Shown: positions 34,589 through 46,301, counted from the first letter of the stretch. The stretch is 64,000 nt of DNA from Toxorhynchites rutilus septentrionalis (GCF_029784135.1 NC_073745.1:241519946-241583945); one strand, 5' to 3'. Program-made: numbers and translations. The notes: generated by a model not told the origin, from the sequence alone.

Positions 34589-36099
34589 GGTGTAAGGGAG
34601 TAAAAAGTGCCCCCAAACCAAATCACCAACTGTGTGGCAAATATTGTATAGGATATTAAATAAGAATTTTTGGCGGTTTTTTTAACCCCTATGTGGTTTA
34701 ACATAGGATCTATAGTCAAAAACGTATTTTTTTGTTTATTTCATGTCATCCTCAAAAGCTTCGAGATAAAAATTTGGAAAAAAACTGAATGTGCATCTCA
34801 CTATGTTATATCAAGAAAAATTATCAAAAAAAAATTATTAAAAGTTGAAGTACTAAAAAAAATATTGAAATTTTGAAAAAAAAATTGGGATTCAGAGATT
34901 CAGTACTATTCTAATTCATATTTAAATGTGTTCCTACGGCTTTTCTAGATATGTGTGATTTTTTTCAGATTTTTTCAGTGTTGCGCGGTACAAAAAAAAT
35001 ATTATTTTTTTAGTTTCAAAGGACTTGGCTGGGTAAGGGAGTACAAATTGGCCCCAAACCAAGTCACCAGCTGTATGGAAAATATTGTATAGGATACTAA
35101 ATAAAACATTTTGGCAGTAGTACAGTATATTTGAGTCCTTATATGGTACACAATAGGATCTAAGGTGAAAAATGCACCTATTCGGTTTTTTTCACGCCAT
35201 TCTCAATAGCTTTGAAACAAAAATTAAGAAAAAATACTGAAGGTACATCTTACTAAGGTGTATCGACAAATATCTTCAAACAACTTTTTCATCAAATAAT
35301 CTAATAATGAAAAAAATTTAAATACGCAGTACAAAAAAAATTTATATATTTTCTGGCATTTCGAAATTTTGAAAAAAATATAACTCTGAGGCCCACTTCT
35401 GCTCTAATTTATATTTAAATGCGTTCGTATGTGTCTTTTTTTATACAGGTGGCGTAATTTTTTCCTGAATTTTAAAGAGCATTGCGAGACACAAAAATAA
35501 CTTTGTTATTTTCTTGAAATCGATTATTTTATTGTATTCATGGTTTTCAATTGTAAAATTAAAATTTAAAAAATTATAATAATTTGGATTTTTTAAGTGT
35601 TCTTCTCATTAATCCGAATGATTTTTCCACAAGGACATTATTTTTTTCTCACAGAGCTGTATCCTACTGCTGACTCCCATGAATTTGGTAAACTATCTAA
35701 ATCCAATATAAAGATAATCTCTTATAGTTTAAGACACGAGAAAAAAATCAGCGCAATGTTCTAAATATACCGACAAATAACACATAAACACATTAAACAC
35801 ACATAAAAAACAAAATTTAAATAAAAATGAAGCAGTACTGAGAATCTGAATTCAAAATAAATTAAAAATGCCCAAAGTCCAAACAATTTTTTTTTCGAGT
35901 AATCCTAAAAATTCAAGAAAAAATTACACCACATGTGAAAAAACAACACACAAGAAAATACGAACAACACTCTAAAAATATTGAAAAAAAATCACATATA
36001 CCAAAAATAGACGTGGGAAGAAATTTGAATACAAACTAAATTAACAAACTAAATTCTCAAAATAAAAAAAAAAATGAAATTTAATTTAAAATAAAAATA

Positions 36100-39000
36100 A
36101 ATGGTTCTCTTATGGTTCTCAAATGGGGATCAACATAGGGTAGGAGCCTGCCTGTTGGTCTCAAATGTTCCTATCTCACGCCTCCACGAAGATCATATGA
36201 CGACATTTTTAGATCGGGCGTGAACTGGAAACACACACCTGGTCTTGGCTCCGAGAACGGGTGTCGAAAGTGGCTAAGTGAGGGGGTGCGAGCGAGTCAG
36301 AGCGCTATATCTCTCCCGGGGAAGGCCTCCCGGGTCATGGAGGCCTTGCCAACCCGCTGTCTCCCGGGCAAAGGAGATACACCCAATAACATGGAGCTAC
36401 GATCACGAAGATTAATTAGAATGCGATCACCCGAGGAGGGTCCCCGAACTGGAGCTGGTCCTGGAACGGGCGTAAGAGCGAGCGGCCAGCGGCTGGAGGG
36501 CGATGTGCAAGAGCGGGCCACCAGCCGGGTTCAACCCGAAGAGCTACCGCCACACGGAAACAGCAGCCATCGACATCACCCAAGAAACGCTGCGCCTACG
36601 AGACGTGTTGCGACTGCCAGACGACAGTCGTCCACACTTGTGGGTACCACTAGGCGCCGGATCATGTGGACACACGAAATGAATGAATTCGTGATCCGCG
36701 CCTATTACATCTGCACTGCTTTGGAGACGGACATGAGCGGTCGCCCTCGAATACTAACAATGTTCGAGGAAGCGTATCCAGAGTTCGTCGGGAGGCTTGA
36801 TCAGAACGCGATGAACGCGAGGCGTAGAGCGATAGTACGCAACAACATGCTCTCCCAAACGCAAATCGACGAGATCAAGCAGCAGGTGCAGAGAGAAATA
36901 AGCTCCAGGAACAACAGAGCAAGCGATGTGTCGAGACGAAGTTCAGTACGGCTGAGCAATTCATTCGCGAGTGGGGCACGCGAATCAGCACCAGTGGAGG
37001 CCACAGTACTACAACCCCCTGAGCCGGAAGACCCACAGCCAGATCAACAACTACTACGCGATCTGGTCTTCCACTACGACGAGGCGATCTCACAGTTCCG
37101 CGACACAGACCCATTGTCGCGCCCCAGGATCCCGAAGTTGCAGCATTCCCGCAGGCTGACAAGTGCAGTAAAGCTCATGAACGAGCACGTTCTTCCGCTG
37201 CACTTGGTTGATGCTGAGAACATGGAGGAGCTGCAACTGAAAGTTTACTGTGCTGCTGTGGCGACCGCCAAAAGTTTAGGATACCGTATTAGGCCAAGAG
37301 GCGGACTGCTCCAACATCTCCGTGAAAGGCGTGAGCCTCCATGGCGAAGGAGATTGGAGCAACGGATCCTAAACAAGCGCGCCGCAATTGGAAGACTGAT
37401 GGCGTACAAAAGAGGCAACAGATCGGCGAAATTATGTCGCCAAGTTGCTGTGATCGTGCGGCCTACTGAACTTCGCCAGCTGGGAGCTCACCAGCTGACG
37501 GAAAAACTCGACACACTGGTACAGCAATTGAGCGTCCTAACTAAACGGCTGAAACGTTACTCTGACTCTGCAAAGCGCCAGGAACAAAATCGGATGTTCA
37601 GAGATAACGAAAAAGCGTTCTACGACCACATTAGCGACGAGAAGCCCGACTACCGCGAAGGTTTGCCAGATATTAGCGATGTGACGAACTTCTGGGCTGG
37701 TATTTGGGAGACCCCAGTACAACATCGCGACGGGCAAATGTGGTTAAGACGGGAGGAGGAGAGTTGTGGTGAAATTGGAGAGATGCCAGCTATCATCGTC
37801 GAAGAGAACGATGTCCGCGAAGCCTCGCGGTACCTGAGGAACTGGGCAGCACCGGGCCCCGATGGTGTTCAGAACTTCTGGCACAAGAAGCTGACCGTCG
37901 CACATCAAAAGATAGCTGAGTGCTTCAACAAGGTGCTACGTGACCCACACAACCTCCCTGAATTCGCCACCCGTGGCGTCACATTCCTCCTCCCGAAAGA
38001 CAGCAACACATTGAACCCATCAAAGTACAGGCCGATAACGTGCCTATCGAGTCTGTACAAGATATTAAGCAGCATCATAACCGCCAAAGTTTCTGCCCAC
38101 TGCGAACAACACCATATCATCGCAGAAGAGCAGAAAGGATGCAGGAAAAATACGCATGGCTGCAAAGACCAGGCCATCATCGACGCAGCCATAGTCGGCC
38201 AGGCGGTATATAACCAGCGGAACCTAAGTATGGCCTACATCGATTACAGGAAGGCTTATGACTCCATACCTCACTCGTTTCTCGTCCGGGTATTGGAGCT
38301 ATACAAGATTGATCCCGTCGTCGTTAGGTTCCTGCAGCATGCGATGAGGCAGTGGAGCACGTCTCTGCACCTCAGTGATGGGGAAAATGTGTTGCAGTCT
38401 AGAACGCTGCAGATAAAGAGGGGGATATTCCAAGGCGACTCTTTCAGCCCGCTTTGGTTTTGTCTGGCACTGAACCCCCTCAGTAGGACGCTCAATAGAA
38501 ACGGTCATGGCTATAAAATAAGGTATGGCGACGGCGCCCACGAAGAAGTGACCCATACCTTCTACATGGATGATCTCAAGGTCTACGCTGATTCACGTCA
38601 GCGTCTAGGTGTAGCTATCCGGGTTGTCGAAGACATAAGCAGGGACATCTGCATGGAGTTCGGCCTCGACAAGTGCCGCTGTGTCCATCTGCTGAAAGGG
38701 CAGCTTACCGAATCCGGAGGTTACGAGGTCTATGACGGCGAGTTCATAAGAGACATGGTTCGTGGCGAATCCTATAAATATCTTGGATTCCGACAGCTCA
38801 CCGGGATTCGCCACTCCGACATCAAGACGGAGCTGCGAGACAAGTTCTTGAGTCGAGTGAACTGTGTCCTGAGGACTTTCCTCAACGCGGGGAACAAGGT
38901 ACGCGCGATCAACACATTCGCGGTTCCCCTACTGACCTTCAGTTTTGGTGTAGTCAAATGGAGCAAAACTAACCTAGAGGACCTTGAGAGGAGGATGAGG

Positions 39001-40195
39001 AAAGCATTCAAAGAGGCCGGAATGCACCATCCTCAATCGGCACTGGAGAGAGTTTCACTGCCACGCAAAGAAGGGGGACTTGGAATAGTCGACATATCTG
39101 CACTGTGTGTTGCCCAGGTACGACAACTGCGCGAGTACTTCGCAGAACGCGCCAACCAAAACGCGCTATACCGGGCTGTCTGCGCCGCCGACAGAGGATA
39201 CAGCGCTCTGCACTTGGCGCAAGCGGAGTACCAACTCAACTGCAATCTGCAGACAGTGGAGGAGAAGATTGCAGCTTGGAAGCAGAAGGCAGTGCATGGT
39301 GCCCACCCCCATCAACTGGACCGGCCACACGTCGACAAGGCCGCATCTAATCTGTGGCTAACGCGTGGTGAACTCTCTTCAGTAGTAGAAGCCGACATGA
39401 TAGCCATCCAGGACAGGATAATGCCGACGAGAAACTGCAGGCGGTACGTCTGGCATCAAGACGTTGATGACATTTGCCGGATGTGCCATCAACCAGGTGA
39501 AAACATAGAGCACATTATGGGAGGCTGTCCCGTTTTGGCCAACGCAGCCTACACCGAGCGCCACAACAACGTGGCCCGTATTGTTCATCGACAACTGGCG
39601 CTCCAATGTGCTCTACTGGAAGACAACGTACCAAACTACCGGTACCTGCCTGCACCTGTCCTGGAAAATGACCGTTTCAAGCTGTACTGGGATCGCACTG
39701 TTCTGACCGACCTCTCGATCCACCACAACCGCCCAGATATAATGGTTTACGACAAGAGCGACCGCAAAGTCACCATCATCGATGTCGCTATTCCACTGAA
39801 CCAGAATCTGGAGGAGACCCACGGTCGCAAAATCTGCAAGTACCGACCATTGGCCGTGGAGCTCAAGGAACTGTGGGGGCTAAGGGAGGTCCCAAGAATT
39901 GTTCCAGTCGTTCTCTCTGGAACTGGAATTGTCCCGAAGACACTTCTGGAAGCGCTAAAGGTGTTGAACATGGAGAAGGAATTGGCCGGCATCCAAAAGT
40001 CGGTCATCCTTAGCACCTGCGCGATTGTCCGACAATTTCTCGGTCAGGACTGAAACAGCACGAGCATGCAGATACGTGCATTCCGCAGAGCCTAGTCCCC
40101 CTTTGGCATTCAGAAGCCCGGGGGCAGGTGAAAATTCTGGCTAGGTTCGCCTAGTTAAGAAGTGAGATAAGTCTGCCAATAAAAATTAATTCCAA
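36100..40195 (+). mobile_element. R4/Dong-type non-LTR retrotransposon
   Basis: A single-ORF element: a short leader with only non-ATG codons in frame, one long ORF, then about 140 bp of 3' UTR ending near CCAATAAAAATTAATTCC. The exact 5' limit is not resolvable (A-rich left flank, TAAAATAAAAATAAATGG near 36090-36105). Both sides are foldback sequence. No target duplication was identified. It is antisense to Lasp. Confidence 0.8.
36337..40053 (+). CDS. R4-clade ORF: reverse transcriptase plus restriction-like endonuclease
   Basis: Open from a stop near 36140 to 40053 with no internal stop. The first ATG in frame is 36337 (1238 codons); 36391 is the next. The N-terminal third is basic, with a Trp-containing helical segment (RRRIMWTHEMNEFVIRAYY) that may bind DNA. 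The RT follows: APGPDGVQNFW, STLNP-like then SKYRPITCLSSLYKIL, the clade-typical KGCRKNTHGCKDQ, AYIDYRKAYDSIPHS (first catalytic Asp), GIFQGDSFSPL, and YMDD at 38563-38574. After the thumb (NTFAVPLLTFSFGVVKWSKT) come a CxxC...HxxxxC finger (CRMCHQPGENIEHIMGGC) and the PD-D/ExK-type endonuclease core (RPDIMVYDKSDRKVTIIDVA). This gene order, with no apurinic endonuclease and no RNase H, defines the R2/R4-type elements; the KGC box and thumb resemble R4/Dong. All catalytic positions look intact, so it may be competent. Confidence 0.88.
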   Translation: MEALPTRCLPGKGDTPNNMELRSRRLIRMRSPEEGPRTGAGPGTGVRASGQRLEGDVQERATSRVQPEELPPHGNSSHRHHPRNAAPTRRVATARRQSSTLVGTTRRRIMWTHEMNEFVIRAYYICTALETDMSGRPRILTMFEEAYPEFVGRLDQNAMNARRRAIVRNNMLSQTQIDEIKQQVQREISSRNNRASDVSRRSSVRLSNSFASGARESAPVEATVLQPPEPEDPQPDQQLLRDLVFHYDEAISQFRDTDPLSRPRIPKLQHSRRLTSAVKLMNEHVLPLHLVDAENMEELQLKVYCAAVATAKSLGYRIRPRGGLLQHLRERREPPWRRRLEQRILNKRAAIGRLMAYKRGNRSAKLCRQVAVIVRPTELRQLGAHQLTEKLDTLVQQLSVLTKRLKRYSDSAKRQEQNRMFRDNEKAFYDHISDEKPDYREGLPDISDVTNFWAGIWETPVQHRDGQMWLRREEESCGEIGEMPAIIVEENDVREASRYLRNWAAPGPDGVQNFWHKKLTVAHQKIAECFNKVLRDPHNLPEFATRGVTFLLPKDSNTLNPSKYRPITCLSSLYKILSSIITAKVSAHCEQHHIIAEEQKGCRKNTHGCKDQAIIDAAIVGQAVYNQRNLSMAYIDYRKAYDSIPHSFLVRVLELYKIDPVVVRFLQHAMRQWSTSLHLSDGENVLQSRTLQIKRGIFQGDSFSPLWFCLALNPLSRTLNRNGHGYKIRYGDGAHEEVTHTFYMDDLKVYADSRQRLGVAIRVVEDISRDICMEFGLDKCRCVHLLKGQLTESGGYEVYDGEFIRDMVRGESYKYLGFRQLTGIRHSDIKTELRDKFLSRVNCVLRTFLNAGNKVRAINTFAVPLLTFSFGVVKWSKTNLEDLERRMRKAFKEAGMHHPQSALERVSLPRKEGGLGIVDISALCVAQVRQLREYFAERANQNALYRAVCAADRGYSALHLAQAEYQLNCNLQTVEEKIAAWKQKAVHGAHPHQLDRPHVDKAASNLWLTRGELSSVVEADMIAIQDRIMPTRNCRRYVWHQDVDDICRMCHQPGENIEHIMGGCPVLANAAYTERHNNVARIVHRQLALQCALLEDNVPNYRYLPAPVLENDRFKLYWDRTVLTDLSIHHNRPDIMVYDKSDRKVTIIDVAIPLNQNLEETHGRKICKYRPLAVELKELWGLREVPRIVPVVLSGTGIVPKTLLEALKVLNMEKELAGIQKSVILSTCAIVRQFLGQD

Positions 40196-40899
40196 TTTTT
40201 TTTAGTGTTTGATTTTTTGATGAAAAAATTGTTTGAAAATAATGATCGATACATCTTAGTAAGATGTACTTTCAGTATTTTTTTCTTCGTATTTTTGTTT
40301 CAAAGCTATTGAGAATGGCGTGAAAGAAACGAAAAGGTGCCTTTTTCACCATGGATCTTATGTTGTGCCATGTAAGAACTCAAATATATGGTACTACTGT
40401 CAAAATTTCATATTTAGTATCCTATACAATATTTTCCATACAGCTGGTGATTTGGTTTGTGAGGTACTTTTTACTCCCTTACCCAGCCAGGCCCTTTGGA
40501 AATATAAAAACATTTTTTTTTGTGCCGCACAACACTGAAAAAAATCACACATATCTAGAGAAGCCGTAGGAATACATTAAAATATGAATTACTGAAACTC
40601 TAAATCCCAAAAAAAAACATTTCAAAATTTCAATATTGTTTTTAGTACTTCAATTTTTGATGAATTTTTTTTTTGATAATTTTTCTTGATACACCGTAGT
40701 GAGATGTACATTCATTTTTTTTTTAAATTTTTATCTCGAAGCTATTGAGGATGGCGTGAAATAAACCAAAAAGTACGTTTTTCATTATAGATCCTATGTT
40801 TAACCACATAGGGGCTCAAAAAAACCGCTAAAAATTCTTACTTAATATCCTATACAATATTTGCCTACAGCTGGTGATTTGGTTTGGGGCACTTTTTAG

Positions 40900-41408
40900 T
40901 ACGAGTACGAGTGGTAATGTGGATAGCGAAGTCGTGTAAAACAGCTTCACATTCCAGTCGGTTTTGGCTCGATCCCTGCTTGGCATCGTTTGGCTTTTTT
41001 TTAGATACAATTCCAAGCTGATGTTCAGTCTGAGAGACAGATAGCACCCATTACATACAAACAATTTATCACTTTTGAAAAATGTGCTTTTATTTGTTCA
41101 TTTCGCCCTTCGACACAAAAAACAGCATTGTTTTCTGCCAAAGATGATATTTTTGCCAACGCTAGTTTGGCTGTAGTTTCGGCACCTTTTTTTTCTGAGG
41201 CGAGACGCAATGATATTAGCAATGAAATTTTGCAAAATATTGAGACCTTGCATAAATTCTTGCTGGTTTTTCGTGGAATGTTTTATTCAATTGTCCAAAT
41301 ATTATTGAGACTCTATTTTTGAAAGCATTTCACTGAGAATATTGTCCATCATGAGTCTCCATTACTTCATATCTTGTGATGGGGGCACTATCCCAGTGTT
41401 TACAAGTA
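40900..41408. other. unassigned spacer
   Basis: No repeat match and no convincing coding sequence. The ORFs at 40828-41322 overlap on both strands without a domain. Confidence 0.4.
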
Positions 41409-41870
41409 CAGTAAAACCTGTTTTGTGCGGTTTTTTTGCGCGAATTTTTTTTGTGCGATTTTTTGTGCGGTTTTCTGTTCTTGTGCGATTTTTTTGGTGC
41501 GATACATGAAAAGAAGCATATTTGACGAAGTTATCGTCCATTTAGTTTTTTTTTCGATGGTTTATATGCATTTCAGTGCGAAAAAATCATATTTGCGTCT
41601 CAATTATCCACTTCTGAAATCATTCCCTTCCTCCCATCAAATGCTCTAAGTTGTTCTAAGTGTTTTCATGACATGATTTCTAACAGCAACACGTTTCGAC
41701 ATGCAACTAAAAGCACAAAACAACCACACGCAACCGAAAAGGCAAACTGTCCCGTCGCAAAGCAGGGAAACAAAAAGAAATTGAACGGTGAACGGTATGG
41801 ATTTGAGTTATTTTCTTGGAGAAACTTTTTTTATGCGGTTCCTATCTACCGCACAAAAGAAGTTTTTTTC
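41409..41870. mobile_element. Tigger/pogo-like MITE with GTGCGG subterminal repeats
   Basis: The left end CAGTAAAACCTGTTTTGTGC follows a TA and continues through several TTTTTGTGCG(G/A) repeats. Near 41840-41860 the mirror (TACCGCACAAAAGAAG) appears before the sequence is cut by the I-element fragment. CAGT ends with TA flanks are the pogo/Tigger pattern. No transposase. Confidence 0.55.
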
Positions 41871-41897
41871 AAAATGTGTACCGAACACGATTTTATA

Positions 41898-42055
41898 AAG
41901 TTTTTTTTTTATTAATTCGTTTATTTTTACAGGCTCAGTTACATAAGTTTAAAGGAGCCGAATTCTTAAATATAATTTAAAACTATATATATAAACAATT
42001 TTTCTTACATCTATGGTTAGTAAGGTGGAAAACCGATTACTCGCGGTGTACTCAA
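41898..42055 (-). mobile_element. 3'-end fragment of the I-clade family
   Basis: In minus orientation it matches the 3' UTR of the element at 13798-17758: ACTCGCGG(T), AACCGATT, CTAACCAT, AAGAATTCGGCTCC, AACTGAGCCTGTAAAAATAA, then the terminal A-run (a T-run at 41898-41911). Only about 160 bp remain, so it is a strongly 5'-truncated copy with scattered substitutions. Confidence 0.85.
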
Positions 42056-44999
42056 GACGCAAGACGCTTCATTGTATGCGACATTTTTCTTCACAACACA
42101 CTATCCGAAAGTGGGTCAGGGTTGCTTTATTTTATGTGTATTATAGATACAAATTGCTTCATGTAAGGAGGGGGAGGGGGTCTAAAATCTGGATTATTAG
42201 CGTCACGTAATTTATGCATCACGCCTTATGCTTACGGACTTCGTATCGAGGAAAACCACTGAGTGTGATACCAGCATTAAGTAGAACTGTTGACAGCTCG
42301 CTGGTTGGAGCGAGACTAGACATCACAAATGTTGATGACCCCAGACACATTGAGTAACATATTAATTCAAAGTTTGCTTCCTTCACTACCGCGCACCGTA
42401 GTCTAAGTGAGGTAAATGTTTTCAATTCCATATGAGATTTTAAGTGACAATTTTTGGTACAACAATTGAAAAAAATACATCCTCCATATTGGCAATTTTT
42501 TTATTTGAAAACCGCTTTTGGAGAATAGATTTTTAAGTTTTCTAGTCAATTTTTAGTTAAATCGGCCGCATAGTTTCCGAGACAAACACTTGCCGATTTT
42601 TAGAGCACAACTACCTGCGCAATGTATAAAAACCTTCCACAATAAACCTTATAACACCGCTACGAGAGATTCGAATATTTAACTTGTATTTGAAAAGACT
42701 TTATAAATCGTTAAAATCCAATGTTTTTTCGGGACGGTGTTACCATATCTTAAACAGTTGCATTTCAGTATTACCATATCTACAGAACAATCTGTATTTA
42801 TACAGATTTTTTAAGCTTTTTGAAACCGCGAATCTGTAGATACAGATTTTTGGGATTTTATACACAAGTTTTAAAATATTTTTTTAAATATGTTTAAAAT
42901 AATCTTATACAATAATCATTTTTATTCATTTAATTTCAATAATTGAATCCTTTTTTTTTTAAATTCATTGGTAGCGTAATGTTCTGCTTTCTCATGTTCG
43001 ATCTATGGTGAAAAAATGCAGAAGTCTACGTCGTACGTGAATCGGTTAGCCTTACAATAGATAAATATAGATAAATAAAAAATATAAAATTTAAGTGAAT
43101 ATGTGAATATGAAAACTAAATATGCGCTCAGGCTCATTCCATTTCTTTGAAATTTTTTGTAGCAATAATTGTGAATATCTGAATGAACCATTGATACGGT
43201 TTGGCGTAGGATTACGAGAACATATTGAGAGCATAAATTGAAAAACTGAACATCGACCACTTCACGAAAATTCCTCATTTCGAGCGCTTATTTCTCAGTC
43301 ATTTCTTGGTGAATTTATGAGAGATCAATCTATGTTGCAATCGATTTGAACATTCCCGATTAATCTAATACAATATAGATAATTAGAAAATTTCCAATCT
43401 AAACAGGCATTGGGGTCTACACAAATGAGACAGCCGACCAGGAGAAGGATTCTGACAGTCCGAACATTGAAGACTATCCCTTTAGGAACAAGGCGTATCA
43501 ATCTTATATGAGTATTTTGGGTCAATAGAAAACAACATCCCATTCGCTGTGGCTAATGTATTTAAATCGTTCAATCTCGATTGAAACCAATGATAGGACT
43601 ACGAGCTAATCGAGAAAATGGATAATTCGGATTTTTCAATCATAATTGATGAGCCACCGAGTTGGGAGCCATAAAAAATTCAGCTATTGTTGTTTGTATT
43701 TTTGATGAAAATAAATTTCAGGTAAAAGGTCCATTCTGTAGATCGATCCAGTTGCACGATGCGACTCACAAAATCCTTACGATGCGCTTGTTTGTGAGTT
43801 TTTTTTAGAGCAAATGAGATTAACTCAATTCAGGAAATAGTGGAGCTGAAATCATTGAATATTCTGAATTTATCTGCAACAAGATTGCTCTCACTGGAAT
43901 CCGTCGTTGAACGTATTTCACATAAGTTGAATTCTACATAATTTGAAAGACTCGATGAGCAAACTATTCTACTTGTTTTGAACAACGTTTTGTTATTGAA
44001 TTCACTCAGATCAACTAGGAAAATATATATCGAGATACAGAACATTTTTTCCTAATTTTTTTTATGTCTTAAATTGTCAATTATTAGGGTAAGTGTCCCA
44101 ATTATGGTATTAATTTGAATTTTTGATTCATTCCCTTAAAGTGAAAAAACACCTTTCTCATATAAAAAAAATATTTTTTCCAGAATCTTTCAGGAGGTGA
44201 TAGACGGTAATATTTCACGAAAAAAATCCTTCTACGCATATGTTAGAATTTCAACGATGACAGACTTATAGAACTTTTTCTTTGTTTCGGATTCTGTTGG
44301 CTCAAACTGACTCTACATTGAAAAGTATGCTACGTAATCCGATTTTGTTGCTTTCATTTGAAAGATGAGAAAATTTAGTACAGGATATAGTAGTGGAACA
44401 TCTAAATTAGTGGATTAAAATAACATTTTTGAAGTGGAAAATTTAAAAGTTTTTTTTATTTGTAATTAATAATTTTATCCTAAAAATTCATACTAAACTT
44501 GATTGTTTCTATCAATTAAATTAGAGCTCTCTAACCTCTCTACAATTTGTTCTTTGACGCCCAACTTCTATCTCTCTTAATTTCGCTGCAATATCGATAT
44601 AAACAATTCCTGATGAAGATTCAATCAAAATCTTCAAAAATCGCGATTTTTAATCCACTGTACTTATAAAAGCCACTTAAATTTCACCTTAATGCTGAAA
44701 GGTTAATTTTTTTTCTTGAAATTATTCATATTTGAATTATGAAAAAAAAACTTTTTTTTTCAAACTGTATACAATCGAGTCCTAAATTTTACATAATCGA
44801 ATCATATATAATCGAGTTTGTATATAATCGAGTCCGACTTGCACGAGGCACTAGGTTAACAAAGAAAATATTGATTAAGTATGTTACTCAAACTGAATTG
44901 TAACGATCACGCAGGAACTGTTCAATCACAAAGAAATGTTCGAATAGTTTCACAGGAACATTTTCAGTTGATTTCAATATTCCGGACATATTCTTGCTC
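42056..44999. other. repeat-rich intron, mostly unassigned
   Basis: Contains hAT-like subterminal sequence at 42740-42870 (ACCATATCTACAGAACAATC, ACAGATTTTT) related to 24695-25971, a recurrent-motif piece at 43201-43215, and TAATCGAGT direct repeats at 44770-44840 that may be a decayed Tigger end. The ORFs at 43003-44045 lack recognisable domains. Confidence 0.45.
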
Positions 45000-45858
45000 A
45001 GGTTTGATTAAACGTTCGAATTAACATCTCAATAGAACTACTATCTTCAGCGTTATTCTCAGGTTTTTCAACACTTTCTAGTATATCGGTATCTGGCATC
45101 AGATCACAGCAAATCACGTTTTGGTCCTTTTTGCACTAATTATTAAAAGACATTGAGCAATCGAACGGTATTGTACCGTCGACATCGCTCACGACACATT
45201 AATTATGCCAGCGGAATATCACTCCCGTCAATGTTGGTTGTGCTTTAAAGTTAGGATTTCCCAGTTTCTGGACAAATTCTCAAGCCATATCCCGAAGAAT
45301 AGAAGAGGGGTAATTTATTTTGTCTAGCTTGACAAGACAAAAATTCATTGACCAACCTTATATGCTTTTGGTCTAGATATAATTTTCCATTCCGATTCCA
45401 TTTTTACTTTAGTTTGAGTAGTGTTGATACCGCACTTTGTGCAATACTGAAATTATTTGCAGCTTCAGACCCCTTCCGTCCATATTTTTCGACCTGGTCG
45501 ATGATGTTCAAACCTTGCGCAATGGTTAGCGTTTTGATTGTTCGCTTGAAAGGTTTCTCGTGGTTTTCCATACTTGAAAAGAAATTGTTTGATGACACGA
45601 ACACTCCGTCTTCACTTTCAAGGGCAATTGAAATCTGAGGTAATAACGCACAAAAACATGTACGCGAAAATCAATCGAGTTAGGGAGGTGAAAATCCATG
45701 GAAAAATGAATCAAAACACATCGAGTAAGAGAGGCATCGAGTTAGGGAGGTATCGTGTTATGGAGAGAAGAATGCTTGTAAAATCGAAGGTGCCATGAAA
45801 TCCATCGAGTTAGGGAAAATATCGAGATACAGAACATCGAGTTAGGGAGAGTTGACTG
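45000..45858 (-). pseudogene. Tigger/pogo transposon remnant with transposase N-terminus
   Basis: Read on the minus strand from 45858: terminal CAGTCAACTCTCCCTAACTC next to TA, six CCTAACTCGAT-type subterminal repeats down to about 45680, then an ATG at 45570 opening a CENP-B-type helix-turn-helix (KRTIKTLTIAQGLNIIDQVE, KYGRKGSEAANNFSIAQSAV, STLLKLK). A stop follows. Beyond it only scattered, frameshifted transposase-like peptides remain to about 45000, and the DDE region is not intact. The other terminal repeat was not found. Assignment rests on the terminus and the HTH. Confidence 0.75.
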
Positions 45859-46091
45859 TATATATATAAGTCCGAAAAATATAAATTCAGCATAAAAAAT
45901 TCAGTTAGAACCTGCCCTCATCCTAAGCACATGGTTTTATGCCAATTTAATGTCCCCTTTTCATTCATTGTCAGTTATCCAGCATGCTACCATTACAAAC
46001 CTTACTTTTTTGTATGTGCTCAAAAATATTTTATAATGAGGGTTTTTACGTAGCCCAATGCAAACAATCATCAAAAATGCAACTATTTAAC

Positions 46092-46301
46092 ACTCCTATA
46101 CTCGCGCATTGGTCTGTCAGACCGAGAAATCAATAATTCGGTCATTTCTCAGAAAATAACAACACTACGACTTTGCGTTTCTCTCTAGCTTCGTTATTCG
46201 TCGTTCGTCATCGTTTAGCGTATCGCATGTGTTGGTACAATGGGGACGTATGCCACTTTTTTAAAACTTTCGGTCTGACACACCAACGCGAGTATAGGAG
46301 T
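46092..46301. mobile_element. 210-bp TATACTCGCGC-family MITE, best-preserved copy
   Basis: Ends ACTCCTATACTCGCGC and ACTCCTATACTCGCGT (right end reverse-complemented), continuing into TTGGTCTGTCAGACCG and TTGGTGTGTCAGACCG, give about 32-bp inverted repeats with few mismatches. Non-coding. Relatives lie at 2872-3066, 7530-7714 and 47090-47355. Confidence 0.85.

Larger units (their letters stand above)
34598..40899. mobile_element. long inverted-repeat element whose spacer holds an R4-type retrotransposon
   Basis: The left half has two tandem modules (34598-35020 and 35027-35400), each with GAGTA then CCCCAAACCAA, TCACCA, and ATTGTATAGGATA boxes. The right half (40200-40899) has the same two modules inverted, ending ...GGTTTGGGGCACTTTTTA. 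Similarity between the halves fails exactly where the retrotransposon sits. An empty relative of the same architecture is at 61625-62626 (1.0 kb), and a diverged one is at 52135-54647. No transposase is encoded by the foldback part. Confidence 0.75.

Noticed and set aside
36297..40016. Minus-strand ORFs opposite the R4 element
   Set aside because: Shadows of the long plus-strand reading frame.
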